Source of the DNA: Candidula unifasciata
Lineage: Eukaryota; Mollusca; Gastropoda; Stylommatophora; Geomitridae
DNA length: 64,000 nucleotides
Reading direction: 5' to 3'
NCBI GenBank assembly: GCA_905116865.2
Contig: CAJHNH020000850.1
Span: 1 to 64,000 of the forward strand
Shown in pieces: positions 1-14,300 of the stretch. A program made the translations under genes and the position numbers. Position 1 is the stretch's first letter. Each line of letters opens with the position of its first letter. The notes under the pieces were generated by a model, which was given only the letters and a program-made list of their open reading frames with translations, did no database searches and was not told the origin of the DNA.

Positions 1-839
1 CACTCCCTACACATGACTGCTAAACCTCACAACAGTATTAGGCCTCCCTCTCGACACGGACTGCGCCCTCCGGAGATCAGCGGGGAGCAGTCCGCGGGTT
101 CTGGACTTTTGTGACCACACGAAGAGGTACTTTCTTTTCCGTCGCACGTTCGACATCTTTAACAAGCCGTTAGCACGACAGAATGTTGAATCCTGCGTCA
201 GGCATCTCTTTATCTTTTTGATCCCAACACTTGGGCGAGTGGGGTCTCTGGATGGGGACATTTGGACTTTTTCCCAATCAATAAGATTTATGTTGGTCTT
301 ATTTTGAGCTTGCTCTTTACTGTAGAATCAATTTTTGTCTGACATCTGGGCTTAGCCAGCCGATGGACTGTTGCTGTTGTGGTGTATCTCAGCGCGGTGA
401 CTACGACGCTGAGGGTTGACAGAAGATGTACATAGATAGGATCTTGCTGCGAGAGGAAATACACAGGAGATTTTACTTGTCTGAGCTGCGGTTAAAAAGT
501 TTTGTCAAGAGCTGTGTCTCAGCAGCACAATGTTCTCTTCACTTCACCAACTTTTAACCGAGGGTTGTCATTTTAGTTGTACATTTGGCAAGCAGACTTT
601 ACTCATGTTCCAAGTGAGTTGTGATAAAATTTTTCATCCAAGCGTTTGGGAGCGGGCTGATGAGAGCCACAAGGACACTACACCTCTGGGAGCCGCCAAA
701 CTCCGAGATTCCCTGACAACTCTGTTAATGCTTATTTGAGACATTATCCGTGGCGCACGACGAGGACGTGCAGCAGAAGTTGTACTTAACTTTACCTCAC
801 GACTGTGACAGAAATCATCGCGCCACTTTAACCTGTAAC
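1..839. other. unique sequence, no gene recognised
   Basis: Non-repetitive sequence with only short open frames on both strands; none resembles a family I know. The upstream signal-peptide exon expected for the downstream lectin gene could lie here or before the window, but I found no ATG followed by a hydrophobic stretch ending at a phase-1 donor. At 840 the sequence changes abruptly to AT-rich tandem repeats. Confidence 0.5.
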
Positions 840-1565
840 CACCTCAATAAATAACTTGAAAATTATCTCAATAAATTACCCCAAAACGACTTAATTAAAC
901 CATTTCAAAAAATCACTCCAAAACAATCTCACCCAAATATTCCAGAACGACTTCATTGAACCACCTTAATAAATTACCCCAAAACGGTCTTATTAAACCA
1001 CATCAATAAATCACTTCATTGAACCACCTCAATAAATTACCCCAAAACGGTCTTATTAAACCACATCAATAAATCACTCCAAAACGATCTCAATAAATCA
1101 CCCTAGAACGACTTCATTAAACGACCTCAATAAATCACCCCAAAACAACTTCACTAAACCACCCATATAAATCACACCAAAACGATTTAATTAAAACACC
1201 TCAATAAATCACCACGAAACGACTTCATTAAACCATTTAAATAAATTAACCCCGAACGGCTTCATCAAACCACCTCAATAAAATACAACAAAACGACTTC
1301 TCTAAACCACCTTATTCGATCAATCGAAAACGATCTCAGTAAATCACCCCTAAACGATCTGAATAAATCACCCTAAATCGAAATCATTAAACCACCTCAA
1401 TAAATGACACCAAAACGACTTCATTAAAACACCTTAATAAATAACTCAAAACCGATCTAAATAAAGCACCCCAAAACGATCTCAATAAATCACCCCTAAA
1501 CGATCACAATCACCCCAAAACGATCTCAATAAATCACCAAAAACGATCTTAATAAATCACCCCAA
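840..1565. repeat. AT-rich minisatellite, ~24/37-bp composite units
   Basis: Degenerate tandem repeats built on the core CAATAAATCACCCCAAAACG, alternating with a CTTCATTAAACCACCT module, so units of about 24 and 37 bp occur. Copies are diverged, which suggests an old array. The same family resumes at 2185 after a non-repetitive block. Confidence 0.85.
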
Positions 1566-2184
1566 AGTTGTGACCCAGTTGTATCTTCACATCGCCTCAT
1601 AGATGTGCCTAATTCGGACACAGTGTGTTATGGATACAGTTCGTAGCTCTCTTGAATCGTACTCAACAACAAAGCCAGTGATGTAACAAACTATTACACA
1701 GGAGTTTGTTTATTAACAATATTGTCAAGTCATGCGGTACTAACATATTTCATTTATGCAACAGTATAACATTCTAGTATCTTATTGTTGGCTGTTCATA
1801 TATCTCACGATAGGTTCTTTAATCTCTCTAGCCAAGCTAAACCACAGTTTCATATATCTTCTGACGAAGTTTTCTCCACTGCCCTCTTAAGCGGCCAGGC
1901 CCTAACTGTCCAATCTACTCCTCGCTTCACTCCTCTTCACCCCTGCTTCCCCTCTCTTCCCAGCGTGGGTTCTCAATCACCCCCTGTCACCCGTCTCCGG
2001 TGGTCACGTTTGGATAAACATACTCTACTCAACTGGTCACAGTGTACCTGGTTTATCTGTTTCGCTTTGTCGGGCCAGCGTTCTAATCACCGTTTTCCGT
2101 CATGCCACCCAGTGATGAATTGGCGTGCCTTGATACTGGTCTGAAATGTATGCTTCATTCATTTAACCAATTCCTAACTATATT
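1566..2184. other. non-repetitive block interrupting the array
   Basis: About 620 bp of unique sequence splits one minisatellite family into two parts. The junctions read CACCCCAAAG / TTGTGACCC on the left and CATAACAAAG / CGATCTCAAT on the right. It has a 119-codon open frame (1785-2144, +) with no family resemblance and an unconvincing start. An inserted non-autonomous element or an unamplified remnant of the ancestral intron are both possible; no clear terminal repeats or target-site duplication were seen. Confidence 0.5.
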
Positions 2185-3300
2185 TCATAACAAAGCGATC
2201 TCAATAAATCACCCCAAAACGGCCTGATGAAACCACCTTAATAGATCACCCCAAAACGATCTCAGTAAATTTTCTAAAACGACTTCATTAAACCTCATCA
2301 AACAATCACTTTAAAACTATCTAAAAAAACTACCCTAAAACGACTTCATTAAACCTCATCAAACAATCACTTTAAAACTATCTAAAAAAAAAACTACCCT
2401 AAAACGACTTCATTAAACAACCTTAATAGATATTTCCAAAACAATCTCAACAAATTACCCCAGAACACATCATTAAAACACCCTAATAAATCACTCCAAA
2501 ACCATCTTACTAAATGACCCCAAAACAGCTTCATTAAACCACCTCAATAAATCACCCCAAAACAATCTCAATAAATCACCCCAAAACGATCTCAGTAAAT
2601 CACACAAAAACGATCTCAATAAATTACCCCAAAACGGCTTAATTAAATCTCCTCAATAAATCACCCCAAAACGGCTTCATTAAACCACCTCAATAAATAA
2701 CTATAAAACCACTTTCATTAAAGCACCTCAATAAATTACTCTGAAAAGATGTCAACAAATTACCCTAAAACGACCTTACTGAACCACCTTAATAAATCAC
2801 CCCAAAACGGCCTCATTAAACTATCTCAATAAATCACCCCAAAACGGTCTCATTAAACTATCTCAATAAATCACCCCAAAACGGTCTCATTAAACTATCT
2901 CAATAAATCACCCCAAAACGTCCTCATTAAACCATCTTAATAAATCACATCAAAACGCTCTCAATAAATTGCCTTAAGACGACTTCATTAAACCACCTCA
3001 ATAAATCACGCCAAAACTATCTCAATAAATTACCCTAGAATGACTTTATTAAACCACTTCAATAAATTACCCTAAGACCTCATTAAACCACCTCAAGAAA
3101 TCACTTCAAAACGATCTCAATAAGTTGCCCTAGAACGACTTCATTAAGCCACCTTAATAAATTATTCCAAAACGACTTCATTAAACAACTTCAATAAATC
3201 ACCATAAAACGGCCTCATTTAATTACCTCAGTAAATTACCCTGAAACGATCTCAATAAAACACCCTAAAAAACGGCTTTAATAAACCACCTCAATTAAAA
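2185..3300. repeat. AT-rich minisatellite, continuation of the 840-1565 family
   Basis: Same modules as 840-1565, with local near-identical runs around 2800-2930 where a CACCCCAAAACGGTCTCATT-type unit of about 37 bp is repeated three to four times. It ends in an A-run near 3300. Confidence 0.85.
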
Positions 3301-3309
3301 AAAAAAAAA

Positions 3310-4440
3310 ACCAGATTAAAAACATTATTAAAGCACTGTCTTACTCCTGTAAACTACCGCAGTAAACCACCTCATTAAAATACAGCAGTAAAAATCCCCA
3401 TTAAAATACCTCAGTAAACCACCTCATTAAATTACAGCAGTAAAAAACCCCATTAAACTACCACAGTAAAAAAACCTCATTAAACTACCGCAGTAAAAAA
3501 CCTCATTAAGCTATCACATTAAACCATCGCAGTAAAAAACCATCATTAAAACAACAGTAAACTACCTCATTAACCACGCACTCATTAAACCACAGTAAAC
3601 CACCTCTACCACCTCATTAAACCACCGCAGTACTTCAAAAACCTTAAACTACCTTAATTAAACTACCGCACTAAAGCAGTAAAATACATCATTTAAAATA
3701 CTTTAGTAAAAAACCTTATTAAACTACTGCAGTAAAAAACCTCATTCAACTATCATAGTAAACCATCTCATTAAATTACCACATTAAACCACCTCCTTAA
3801 ATCACCTCATTAAACCACCTCATAAAACCACGACATTAAACCATCTCATGAAACCGCCTCATTAAACCAATCTCATTTAACCACCTCATTAAATCCCTAC
3901 ATAAAACCATCTCATTAAACCACCTCATTAAACCAATCTCATTTAACCACCTCATTAAACCACGACATTAAACCATCTCATTAAACCGCCTCATTAAACC
4001 ACTACATTAAACCACTTTATTAAACCTCCTCATTAAACCACATGATTAAACCACCTCATTAAACCACTACATGAAACCACGTAATTAAACCACCTCATTA
4101 AACCACCTCATTAAACCACTACATGAAACCACGTAATTAAACCACCTCATTAAACCACCTTCTTAAACCACCTCAATAAACCACCTCAATAAACTACCTC
4201 ATTAAAGCACCACAGTAAACCACCTCATTAAACCACCTCATTAAACCACCACATTAAACCACTTCATAAACCACCACATTAAACGGCCTCATTAAACCAC
4301 CTTATTAAACCACCGCACGAAACCACCTAATTAAACCACCTCATTAAACCACCTTATTAAACCACCTTTTTAAACCACTACATTAAACCACCTCAATAAA
4401 CCCTCATTAAACCACCAAATTAAACCACCTCATTAAACAC
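3310..4440. repeat. 13-bp minisatellite
   Basis: Tandem 13-bp units CATTAAACCACCT with many point variants. The module is shared with the larger units of the preceding array, so the 13-mer looks like a shorter expansion of part of that unit. Confidence 0.85.
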
Positions 4441-4810
4441 CTTACAAACAAATCAACTTACAAACAAACCACCTCACAAACAAATCATCTCATAAACGAA
4501 ACACCTTACAAACAATCCACCTCACAAACAAATCATCACACAAACAAACTACCTCACAAAAAAACCCACCTCACAAACAAATCACCTCACAAACAAATCA
4601 CCTCACAAACAAATCACCTCATAAACAACTCACTTCACAAACAAATCACTTCACAAACAAATCACTTCACAAACAAATCACCCTATTACATCACCCTATT
4701 TATTCACCTCAGTGACTCACCTTAATAAATCACCTCAGTAACTCACCTCAATAAATCATCTCAGTGAATGACCTCAATAAATCACCTCAGTGACTCATCT
4801 CATTAAAACA
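4441..4810. repeat. 16-bp then 26-bp short tandem arrays
   Basis: From 4441 to about 4680 the unit is a 16-mer CACCTCACAAACAAAT; from about 4690 to 4810 it becomes a dimer of CACCTCAATAAAT and CACCTCAGTGACT. The array ends about 20 bp before the splice acceptor of the lectin gene exon at 4832. Confidence 0.8.
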
Positions 4811-4831
4811 CCGGTACTGCCGCCTCCTCAG

Positions 4832-5020
4832 CTGGCCTCTTGACCACAGACACAGAACTGACCAGATTCCAGCGACTGACCCTGCCCGACTACAGAGCCA
4901 CAAGTCTAGGGGAAGCCTGGCTGTCGCCCAGCTTGTTGACCTGTGTTCACGCCTGCTTGGACACGTTCACGGTTTGCTACACCGTCACCTACAACACAAA
5001 CAACGGCTTGTGTGCACCAG
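4832..5020 (+). CDS. lectin gene exon: PAN/apple-like module
   Basis: The acceptor CCTCCTCAG precedes 4832 and the strong donor GTAAGT follows 5020. The exon is 189 bp and starts and ends in phase 1. The translation has a PAN-like pattern: LLTCVHACLDTFTVC, then a YTVTYNTNNGLCAP stretch, with pairs of cysteines spaced as in apple/PAN modules that precede CTLDs in molluscan proteins. The PAN call is by pattern only; it could be an unclassified Cys-rich linker. Confidence 0.75.
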
Positions 5021-5250
5021 GTAAGTTTACTGTGGACCTTCTTCACCATCTCTACCACTACCATCATGATCACCTTGATTCTTCCTGTGCTGCTAGGAGA
5101 TAGGCAAATAGGTGACAACATTACCAAAGATACCAGGAAAAGAAAGAAATGTTGCAGTAAATGGAGCCAGAAAATGAGTCAAGCAAGACAGAGAGATAGA
5201 GACCAGTGACAGAGAGAAGGACCTAGAACACAAAGGGGACAATGACTGAC

Positions 5251-5317
<67 letters not shown>

Positions 5318-8300
5318 AATGAGAGAAACTGAAGACAGAGATATCGATGAGAGAGAACGAGGACAGAGAAACCGATGATTGAGAGAGACTGATAACAGAG
5401 ATAGAGAGACCATTGACAGAGAGAGACTGATGATTGAGAGAGACCAATGACAGAGATAAAGAGACTAATAAATCAAACCGATGACAGAGATTGATGACAC
5501 AGAGAGAGACCGATGGCAGAGAGAGAGAGACCGACGACAGAGAGAGACTGATGGCAGAGAGAAGTCGATGGCAGAGAGAAATCGATGACAGAAAAGAGAG
5601 AGACCGATGGCAGAGAGAGATCAAGAGAAGAGCCCAATGACAGAGAGACCGACAATAGAGACCGATAACAGAGAGAAAGACCGATGAAAGAGAGACCGAT
5701 GATAGAGACCGATGACAGAGAAAGACCGATGAGAGAGACCGATGTTAGAGAGAGACTGATGAGAGAGACCAATGACAGAGAGAGACTGATGACAGAGAAA
5801 GACTGATGAGAGAGACCAATGACAGAGAGAGACTGATGACAGAGAGATAGATGTGACCCATGACAGAGAGAAAGAAATGCAGAGAGAAACCGATGACAGA
5901 GAGGGACCAAAGACAGAGAGAGACCGAAGACATAAAGAGACTGATGAGACAGAGACCAATGAGAAAAAGCGATGACAGAGAGAGAGAGACCGATGAGAGT
6001 GAGACTGATGACAGAGAGAGACCGATGAGAGAGAGAGAGAGACAGATGACAGAGAGAGACCGATGAGACAGAAACCAGTGAGAGAAAGTGATGACAGAGA
6101 GAGACCAATGAGAGAGAGAGAGAGAGACCGAAGAGAGATGGAGACCGATGAGAAATAGAGACCGATGTGAGAAGGAGAGAAACCGATGACAGGGAGAGAC
6201 TGATGAGAGAGAGAGAGAAACCGATGAGAGGGACCGATGAGAGGGAGAGACTGATGAGAGAGAGAGAGAGAGAGACCGTTGACAGAGAGACCGATAACAG
6301 AGAGATCAATGACAGAGATACCAGTGACAGAGAGAGACAATCGACAGAAAAACTGATGACAGAGAGAGACTGATGACAAAGAGAGACTGATGAGAGACAG
6401 AGACCGATGACAGACAAACCGATAACAGAAAGAAACTGATGACAGAAAAAGACCGATGAGACAGAGACCGATGACAGAAAGAGACCGATGACAGGGAAAG
6501 ACTGATGACAAGGAGAGACTGAAAACAAAGAGAGACCGATGACAGAGAGGGACCGATGACAGAGAGAGACTGATGACAGAGAGAGACTGATGACAGAGAG
6601 AGACTGATGACAGAGAGAGACTGATGACAGACAAACCTATGACAGAGACACCAATGACAGAGACACCAATGACAGAGACACCAATGACAGAGACACCAAT
6701 GACAGAGACAACAATGACAGAGACATAAATGACAGAGAGACACCAATGACAGAGACACCAATGACAGAGAGAGACCAATGACAGAGACACCAATGACAGA
6801 GACACCAATGACAGAGACACCAATGACAGAGACACCAATGACAAAGACACCAATGACAGAGACACCAATGACAGAGAGACCGATGACAGAGACACAAATG
6901 ACAGAGACACCAATGACAGAAACACCTATGACAGAGACACCAATGACAGAGACACCAATGACAGAGATACCAATGACAGAGAGACCAATGACAGAGACAC
7001 CAATGACAGAGAGAGACCAATGACAGAGACACCAATGACAGAGAGAGACCAATGACAGAGAGACGCCGATGACAGAGACACCAATGACAGAGAGACCAAT
7101 GACAGAGAGACACCAATGACAGAAACACCAATGACAGAGAGACCAATGACAGAGACACCAATGACAGAGAGAGACCAATGACAGAGACACCAAAGACAGA
7201 GACACCAATGACAGAGATCCCAATGACAGAGACACCAATGACAGAAACACCAATGACAGAGAGAGAGACCAATGAAAGAGAGAGACTGATGACATAAATA
7301 CTCGCGTGCATCCACTTACGTATATGTATTTGAATACATCCGCTAGTATAAAACTCCTGGTACACGTCTATGTTCGCATACATCCACTAGTATTGATCTC
7401 CTGGTCTATGAGAAAGTTTGCTCATATTTCTGTTTCGTGTGATACTAACACATCAGCACATCTTTGCCCATGTGATTCACACATATGTTCACGTCAACCC
7501 ACACCACCGCACATGTTCACGTCAACACACACCACCGCACATGTTCATGTCTACCCACACCACCGCACATGTTCACGTCAACCCACACCACCGCATATGT
7601 TCACGTCAACCCACACCACCGCACATGTTCACGTCAACCCACACCACCGCACATGTTCACGTCTACCCACACAACCGCACATGTTCATGTCTTCCCACAC
7701 CACCGCACGTCTACCCACACCACCACACATGTTCACGTCTACCCACACCACCGCACATGTTCACGTCTACCCACACCACCGCACATGTTCACGTCTACCC
7801 ACACCACCGCATAAGTTCACGTCTACCCACACCACCACACATATTCACGTATACCCACACCACCACACATGTTCACGTCTACCCACATGTCCACACATTT
7901 ATCAACACATCTACACATCTGCTCACACGTCTGCCCACTTGTCCACACATTTATCAACACATCTACTCCAACGTCCGCACATCTACCCACACGTCCACAA
8001 TCTACCTACATGTCCACATATCTAACCACACAACTGCACATCTACCAACACATCCATACATCTAGCACCTCACCGTCCAACAGGGTCCAGAATCACGTAC
8101 AGTCCGGACAACAACCGAACACCCGACGAAGTGTTATACTTCACCAACTTCTGCGACAGAGACAGGGGATTCCAAGTTTACCTGTTCAACGGTTTCGTCC
8201 AGTGTCTGTTTATCTCGTCCACTCGCATGAGCTTCAACTCTTCCAGACAAACATGTACAGGTGAGTCTGTCACTTTAGTGATCATGTGTATAGGTCAGGT

Positions 8301-11300
8301 CTGATACATTAGTGGTCCCATGTACAAGTAGATCTGATACAATAGTGGTCCCATGTACAGGTGCAATCTGATACATTTGTGGTCCCATGTCCAGGTGAGA
8401 TCTGATACATTAGTGGTCCCATGTACAAGTGAGATCTGATACATTAGTGGTCTCATGTACAAGTGAGATCTGATACATTAGTGGTCACGTGTACAGGTGC
8501 GATCAGTGGTCACATGCACAGGTGAGATCTGATACATTAGTGGTCACATGTACAAGTAGATCTGATACATTAGTGCCTACATGTACAAGTAGATCTGATA
8601 CATTAGTGGCTACATGTACAACTAGATCTGATACATTAGTAGTCACATGTACAAGTTGATCTGATACTTTAGTGGTCACATGTACAAGTAGATCTGATAC
8701 ATTAGTGGTCACATGTACAAGTGAGATCTGATACATTAGTGGTCACATGAACAAGTGAGATCTGATACATTAGTGGTCACATGTACAAGTAGATCTGATA
8801 CATTAGTGGTCACATGTACAAGTGAGATCTGATACATTAGTGGTCACATGTACAAGTAGATCTGATACATTAGTTGTCACATGAACAAGTAGATCTGATA
8901 CATTAGTGGTCCCATGTACAAGTAGATCTGATACATTAGTGGTCACATGTATAAGTAGATCTGATACATTAGTGGTCACATGTACAAGCAGATCTGATAC
9001 ATTAGTGGTCACATGTACAAGTAGATCTGATACATTAGTGGTCACATGTACAAGTGAGATCTGATACATTAGTGGTCACATGTACAAGTAGATCTGATAC
9101 ATTAGTGGTCACATGTACAAGTAGATCTGATACATTAGTGGTCCCATGTACAAGTATATATGATACATTAGTGGTCACATGTACAAGTAGATCTGATACA
9201 TTTGGGGTCCCATGTACAAGTAGATTTGATACATTAGTTGTCACATGTACATGTAGATCTGATACATTAGTGGTCCCATGTACAAGTAGATCTGATACAT
9301 TAGTGGCTACATGTACAAGTAGATCTGATACATTAGTGGTCACATGTACAAGTAGATCTGATACATTTGGGGTCCCATGTACAAGTGAGATTTGATACAT
9401 TAGTTGTCACATGTACAAGTAGATCTGATACATTAGTGGTCACATGTACAAGTAGATCTGATACATTAGTGGTCACATGTACAAGTGAGATCTGATACAT
9501 TAGTGGTCACATGTACAAGTAGATCTGATACATTAGTTGTCACATGAACAAGTAGATCTGATACATGAGTGGTCACATGTACAAGTAGATCTGATACATT
9601 AGTGGTCACATGTACAAGTGAGATCTGATACATTAGTGGTCACATGTACAAGTAGATCTGATACATTAGTGGTCACATGTACAAGTATATCTGATACATT
9701 AGTGGTCACATGTACAAGTAGATCTGATACATTAGTGGTCACATGTACAAGTAGATCTGATACATTAGTGGTCACATGTATAAGTAGATCTGATACATTA
9801 GTGGTCACATGTACAAGCAGATCTGATACATTAGTGGTCACATGTACAAGTAGATCTGATACATTAGTGGTCACATGTACAAGTGAGATCTGATACATTA
9901 GTGGTCACATGTACAAGTAGATCTGATACATTAGTGGTCACATGAACAAGTCAGATCTGATACATTAGTGGTCACATGAACAAGTGAGATCTGATACATT
10001 AGTGGTCACATGAACAAGTGAGATCTGATACATTAGTGGTCACATGAACAAGTGAGATCTGATACATTAGTGGTCACATGAACAAGTAGATCTGATTCAT
10101 TAGTGGTCACATGTACAGGTGCGATCTGATCCATTAGTGGTCACATGAACAAGTAGATCTGATACATTTGGGGTCCCATGTACAAGTAGATCTGATAAAT
10201 TTGTGGTCACATGTACATGTAGATCTGATACATTAGTGGTCCCATGTACAAGTAGATCTGATACATTAGTAGCTACATGTACAAGTAGATCTGATACATT
10301 AGTGGTCCCATGTACAAGTAGATCTGATACATTAGTGGTCACATGTATAAGTAGATCTGATACATTAGTGGTCACATGTACAAGCAGATCTGATACATTA
10401 GTGGTCACATGTACAAGTAGATCTGATACATTAGTGGTCACATGTACAAGTGAGATCTGATACATTAGTGGTCACATGTACAAGTAGATCTGATACATTA
10501 GTGGTCACATGTACAAGTAGATCTGATACATTAGTGGTCCCATGTACAAGTATATATGATACATTAGTGGTCACATGTACAAGTAGATCTGATACATTTG
10601 GGGTCCCATGTACAAGTAGATTTGATACATTAGTTGTCACATGTACATGTAGATCTGATACATTAGTGGTCCCATGTACAAGTAGATCTGATACATTAGT
10701 GGCTACATGTACAAGTAGATCTGATACATTAGTGGTCCCATGTACAAGTAGATCTGATACATTAGTGGTCACATGAACAAGTGAGATCTGATACATTATT
10801 GGTCACATGTACAAGTAGATCTGATACATTAGTGGTCACATGTACAAGTAGATCTGATACATTAGTGGTCCCATGTACAAGTAGATCTGATACATTAGTG
10901 GTCCCATGTACAAGTAGATCTGATACATTAGTGGTCACATGTACAAGTGAGATCTGATACATTAGTGGTCACATGTACAAGTAGATCTGATACATTAGTG
11001 GTCACATGTACAAGAAGATCTGATACATTAGTGGTCACATGTACAAGTAGATCTGATACATTAGTGGTCCCATGTACAAGTAGATCTGATACATTAGTGG
11101 TCCCATGTACAAGTAGATCTGATACATTAGTGGTCACATGAACAAGTGAGATCTGATACATTAGTGGTCACATGTACAAGTAGATCTGATACATTAGTGG
11201 TCCCATGTACAAGTAGATCTGATACATTAGTGGTCACATGTACAAGTAGATATGTTACATTAGTGGTCACATAAACAAGTGAGATCTGATACTTTAGTGG

Positions 11301-14300
11301 TCACATGAACAAGTGAGATCTGATACATTAGTGGTCACATGAACAAGTCAGATCTGATACATTAGTGGTCACATGAACAAGTGAGATCTGATACATTAGT
11401 GGTCACATGAACAAGTGAGATCTGATACATTAGTGGTCACATGAACAAGTGAGATCTGATACATTAGTGGTCACATGAACAAGTAGATCTGATTCATTAG
11501 TGGTCACATGTACAGGTGCGATCTGATCCATTAGTGGTCACATGAACAAGTAGATCTGATACATTAGTGGTCACATGTACAAGTAGATCTGATAAATTTG
11601 TGGTCACATGTACAAGTAGATCTGATACATTAGTGGTCGCATGTACAGGTGAGATCTACCATTCATTCTTAGCCAATAATTTTGCTTCTCAAGCCTTAAC
11701 AACTAAATTTTTTACCACGGAGGTTGAAAAAAATTGTCGTTTTTGTTCGTATCTTTTGCCTAGCCGTATGGCGCAACGAATGCATTGATCTTTATTGGCC
11801 GTACATTTGAACGTGTATCGTGGTTTTAATGACAGTCTGTCCCTTTGTGATGAGAAAAACACATGGAAGATGATCACGTTCTTGCGCCTCAAGAACATCC
11901 CAGCGCACTGTGGTGCATGTCATCTTCATCATCATAATCAGGTGCCTTGCCGACTGGCGTGGGCGATCTTGCCTCTCCATAATCCACGATCTCCTGCAGC
12001 ATGCATCAGTTCGTGTGCCGACACACCTCCATGCCATGCAACAAGACTGTCAAGCATCTTCTCTCGTTGTCTTCCTCTATCCCTCCTTCCAAAGATCTTT
12101 CCAGTGGTCACAACATGTTCTATTTTCGTTCTTCTCATAACATGGCGAAAAAAAGACGACTGTCTCCTTCTGATGTCTGTGATAAGTTGTCTTCGGGCTC
12201 CCGCCTCTTTTAAAACCTCTTGGTTGCTCTTTTTGGCTGTCCAAGGTATTCTAAGCATTCTTCTGTAAAACCACATTTCTGAGGCCTCAAGAAATTGTTT
12301 AGCCTGCTTACCGATTGTCCAGGATTCTCAGTCGTATGTTAAAACTGGATGTATCTTTCAAGCAAGAATTATTTTTCAAACTCTCAGTGACAAAGATATA
12401 TTGCATAAGATGTTCTTCTTTTTATAAAATGCAGTTTTTGCCTGTCCTATTCTGTTTCCTATCTCAGTAATGCATTTTCCATCTGATATTATCCATGTGC
12501 CCAGATACTTAAATTTCTGTACTTGTCCTAAAATAACACCATCGACTTTTATTACACATTTAGGAATAATTCGTTTCTTTGATACCACTATTACTTCTGT
12601 CTTCCCATTATTCAAACTCACTTCTCTCAATGGCCATTACCTGTTTTGGTCCACGGACACTTATTCAATATATTCGTGGCTAACCTCTGGTGCATCAGTA
12701 CTGGACGCTAACGCCAGATCGATCACTCCAGCCGAGTCTCTGGCTCTCGTTGCTAATCTTGTTGCACGAACATCTTTTGATTCGGTGATGCGTGTGCATA
12801 GTCAGCCTGACAGTGAAACCCCTTGTCTGATTTTGCCACTTTTTAGACCAAGCATCTACATTTCCAGCATTTAGAGATTATCTCGATTTGAATGGAATTC
12901 CCGTGCACATTCATCCGGAAGTTGTGGATATGCGCGTATACTTTGACGATGTAGCAGTTGTAGTGGTCTCTGGGAACAACTAATCCTTAAATTTCAAGCC
13001 CTTAACTGTTTTCAACGTTTGTAATTAGCCCTCGATGTCAGATTTCATGCCTGCTATACATTTCTAGACCTCGGTTTTGTGTTTCACACGGATAACTGTA
13101 GCAGTGATATCCTGGATTTTTATAAATCGATCGATCTTTTATTCTGATCTCCTGGATCAAGAGGATAACAAAGTCATGCACTATTTTCTGCATTGTGGCG
13201 TTTGTTGCTTTGTGTCTCGACAGTTCCAATATCCAACGCGAATCAAGAGAAGAGATAATCTGTCAGTTTTTTCGTCTAGTGCTTCTCTTACCAGCTCTTT
13301 TCTTTTTCTCCTTCCTTATCCCTCCTCCCCCTCTCTTTCTGTGACATCTATCAACATATGTTGCGAATGTCGACGGCACAACAGATTGCCTGAGGTCCTG
13401 AGAAGATTCAGACCAACAAAAAATCGATTTCACGGTTGCATGTAGTTTATGTGATTAATACACGGTTGCCCCAGTATTGCTTCATGCTGGGGACTGGGCC
13501 AGGGACATTGCTTCTATGAGCCAAGCGTCACCACTACAACGACCTGACTGCCTTTGTTAACGACGGCGCACCTTATGGCCATGTAGTTCTTCGGCACAAA
13601 GAAACACTCTGAAATACTTGGGTTAAGGACTGTCGAGATCTGTCACTTACGCCATCCCATGTACGTATGAGATTTGTCACATTAGCCACCCCATGTACAT
13701 GTGAGATCTGTCACATTAGCCATCCCATTGGGTATGCGAGATCTGTTATATTAGCCACCCCATGTACATGCGAGATCTGTTATATTAGCCACCCCGTTTA
13801 CATGCGAGATCTGTCACACTAGCAACCCCATGTACATGTGAGATCTGTCACATTAGCCACCCCATGTACATGTGAGATCTGTCACATTAGCCACCCCATG
13901 TGCATGTGAGATCTGTCACATTAGCCACCCCATGTACATGTGAGATCTGTCACATTAGCCAACCCAAGTGCATGTGAGATCTGTCACATTAGCCAACCCA
14001 AGTACATGTGAGATCTGTCACGTACTTCACCCCACGTATATGTGAGATCTGTCTCATTAGCTATCCCGTGTACATGTGAGATCTGTCATATACTTCACCC
14101 CACGTATATGTGAGATCTGTCATATACATCACCCCATGTACATGTGAGATCTGTCAAATTAGCCACCCCATATACATGTGAGATCTGTCACATTAACCAC
14201 CCCATGTACAAGTGAGATATGTCACATTAGCCATCTTATGTACATGCGAGATCTGTCACATTAGCCATCCCATGTACATGTGAGATCTGTCACATTGATC

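Noticed and set aside
7..261. 84-codon - strand frame at the window start
   Set aside because: No recognisable domain and no supporting splice signals.
1785..2144. 119-codon + frame as a gene
   Set aside because: No family resemblance, non-ATG start, and it lies in a short block between arrays.
5473..6925. Long Ser/Leu-rich open frames on the - strand (351 and 434 codons)
   Set aside because: They translate the complement of a GA-rich microsatellite/minisatellite; several overlapping frames are open at once and composition is purely repeat-driven.
12470..12874. 134-codon + frame
   Set aside because: Its first half is antisense to the LINE RT fragment; the rest has no recognisable features.
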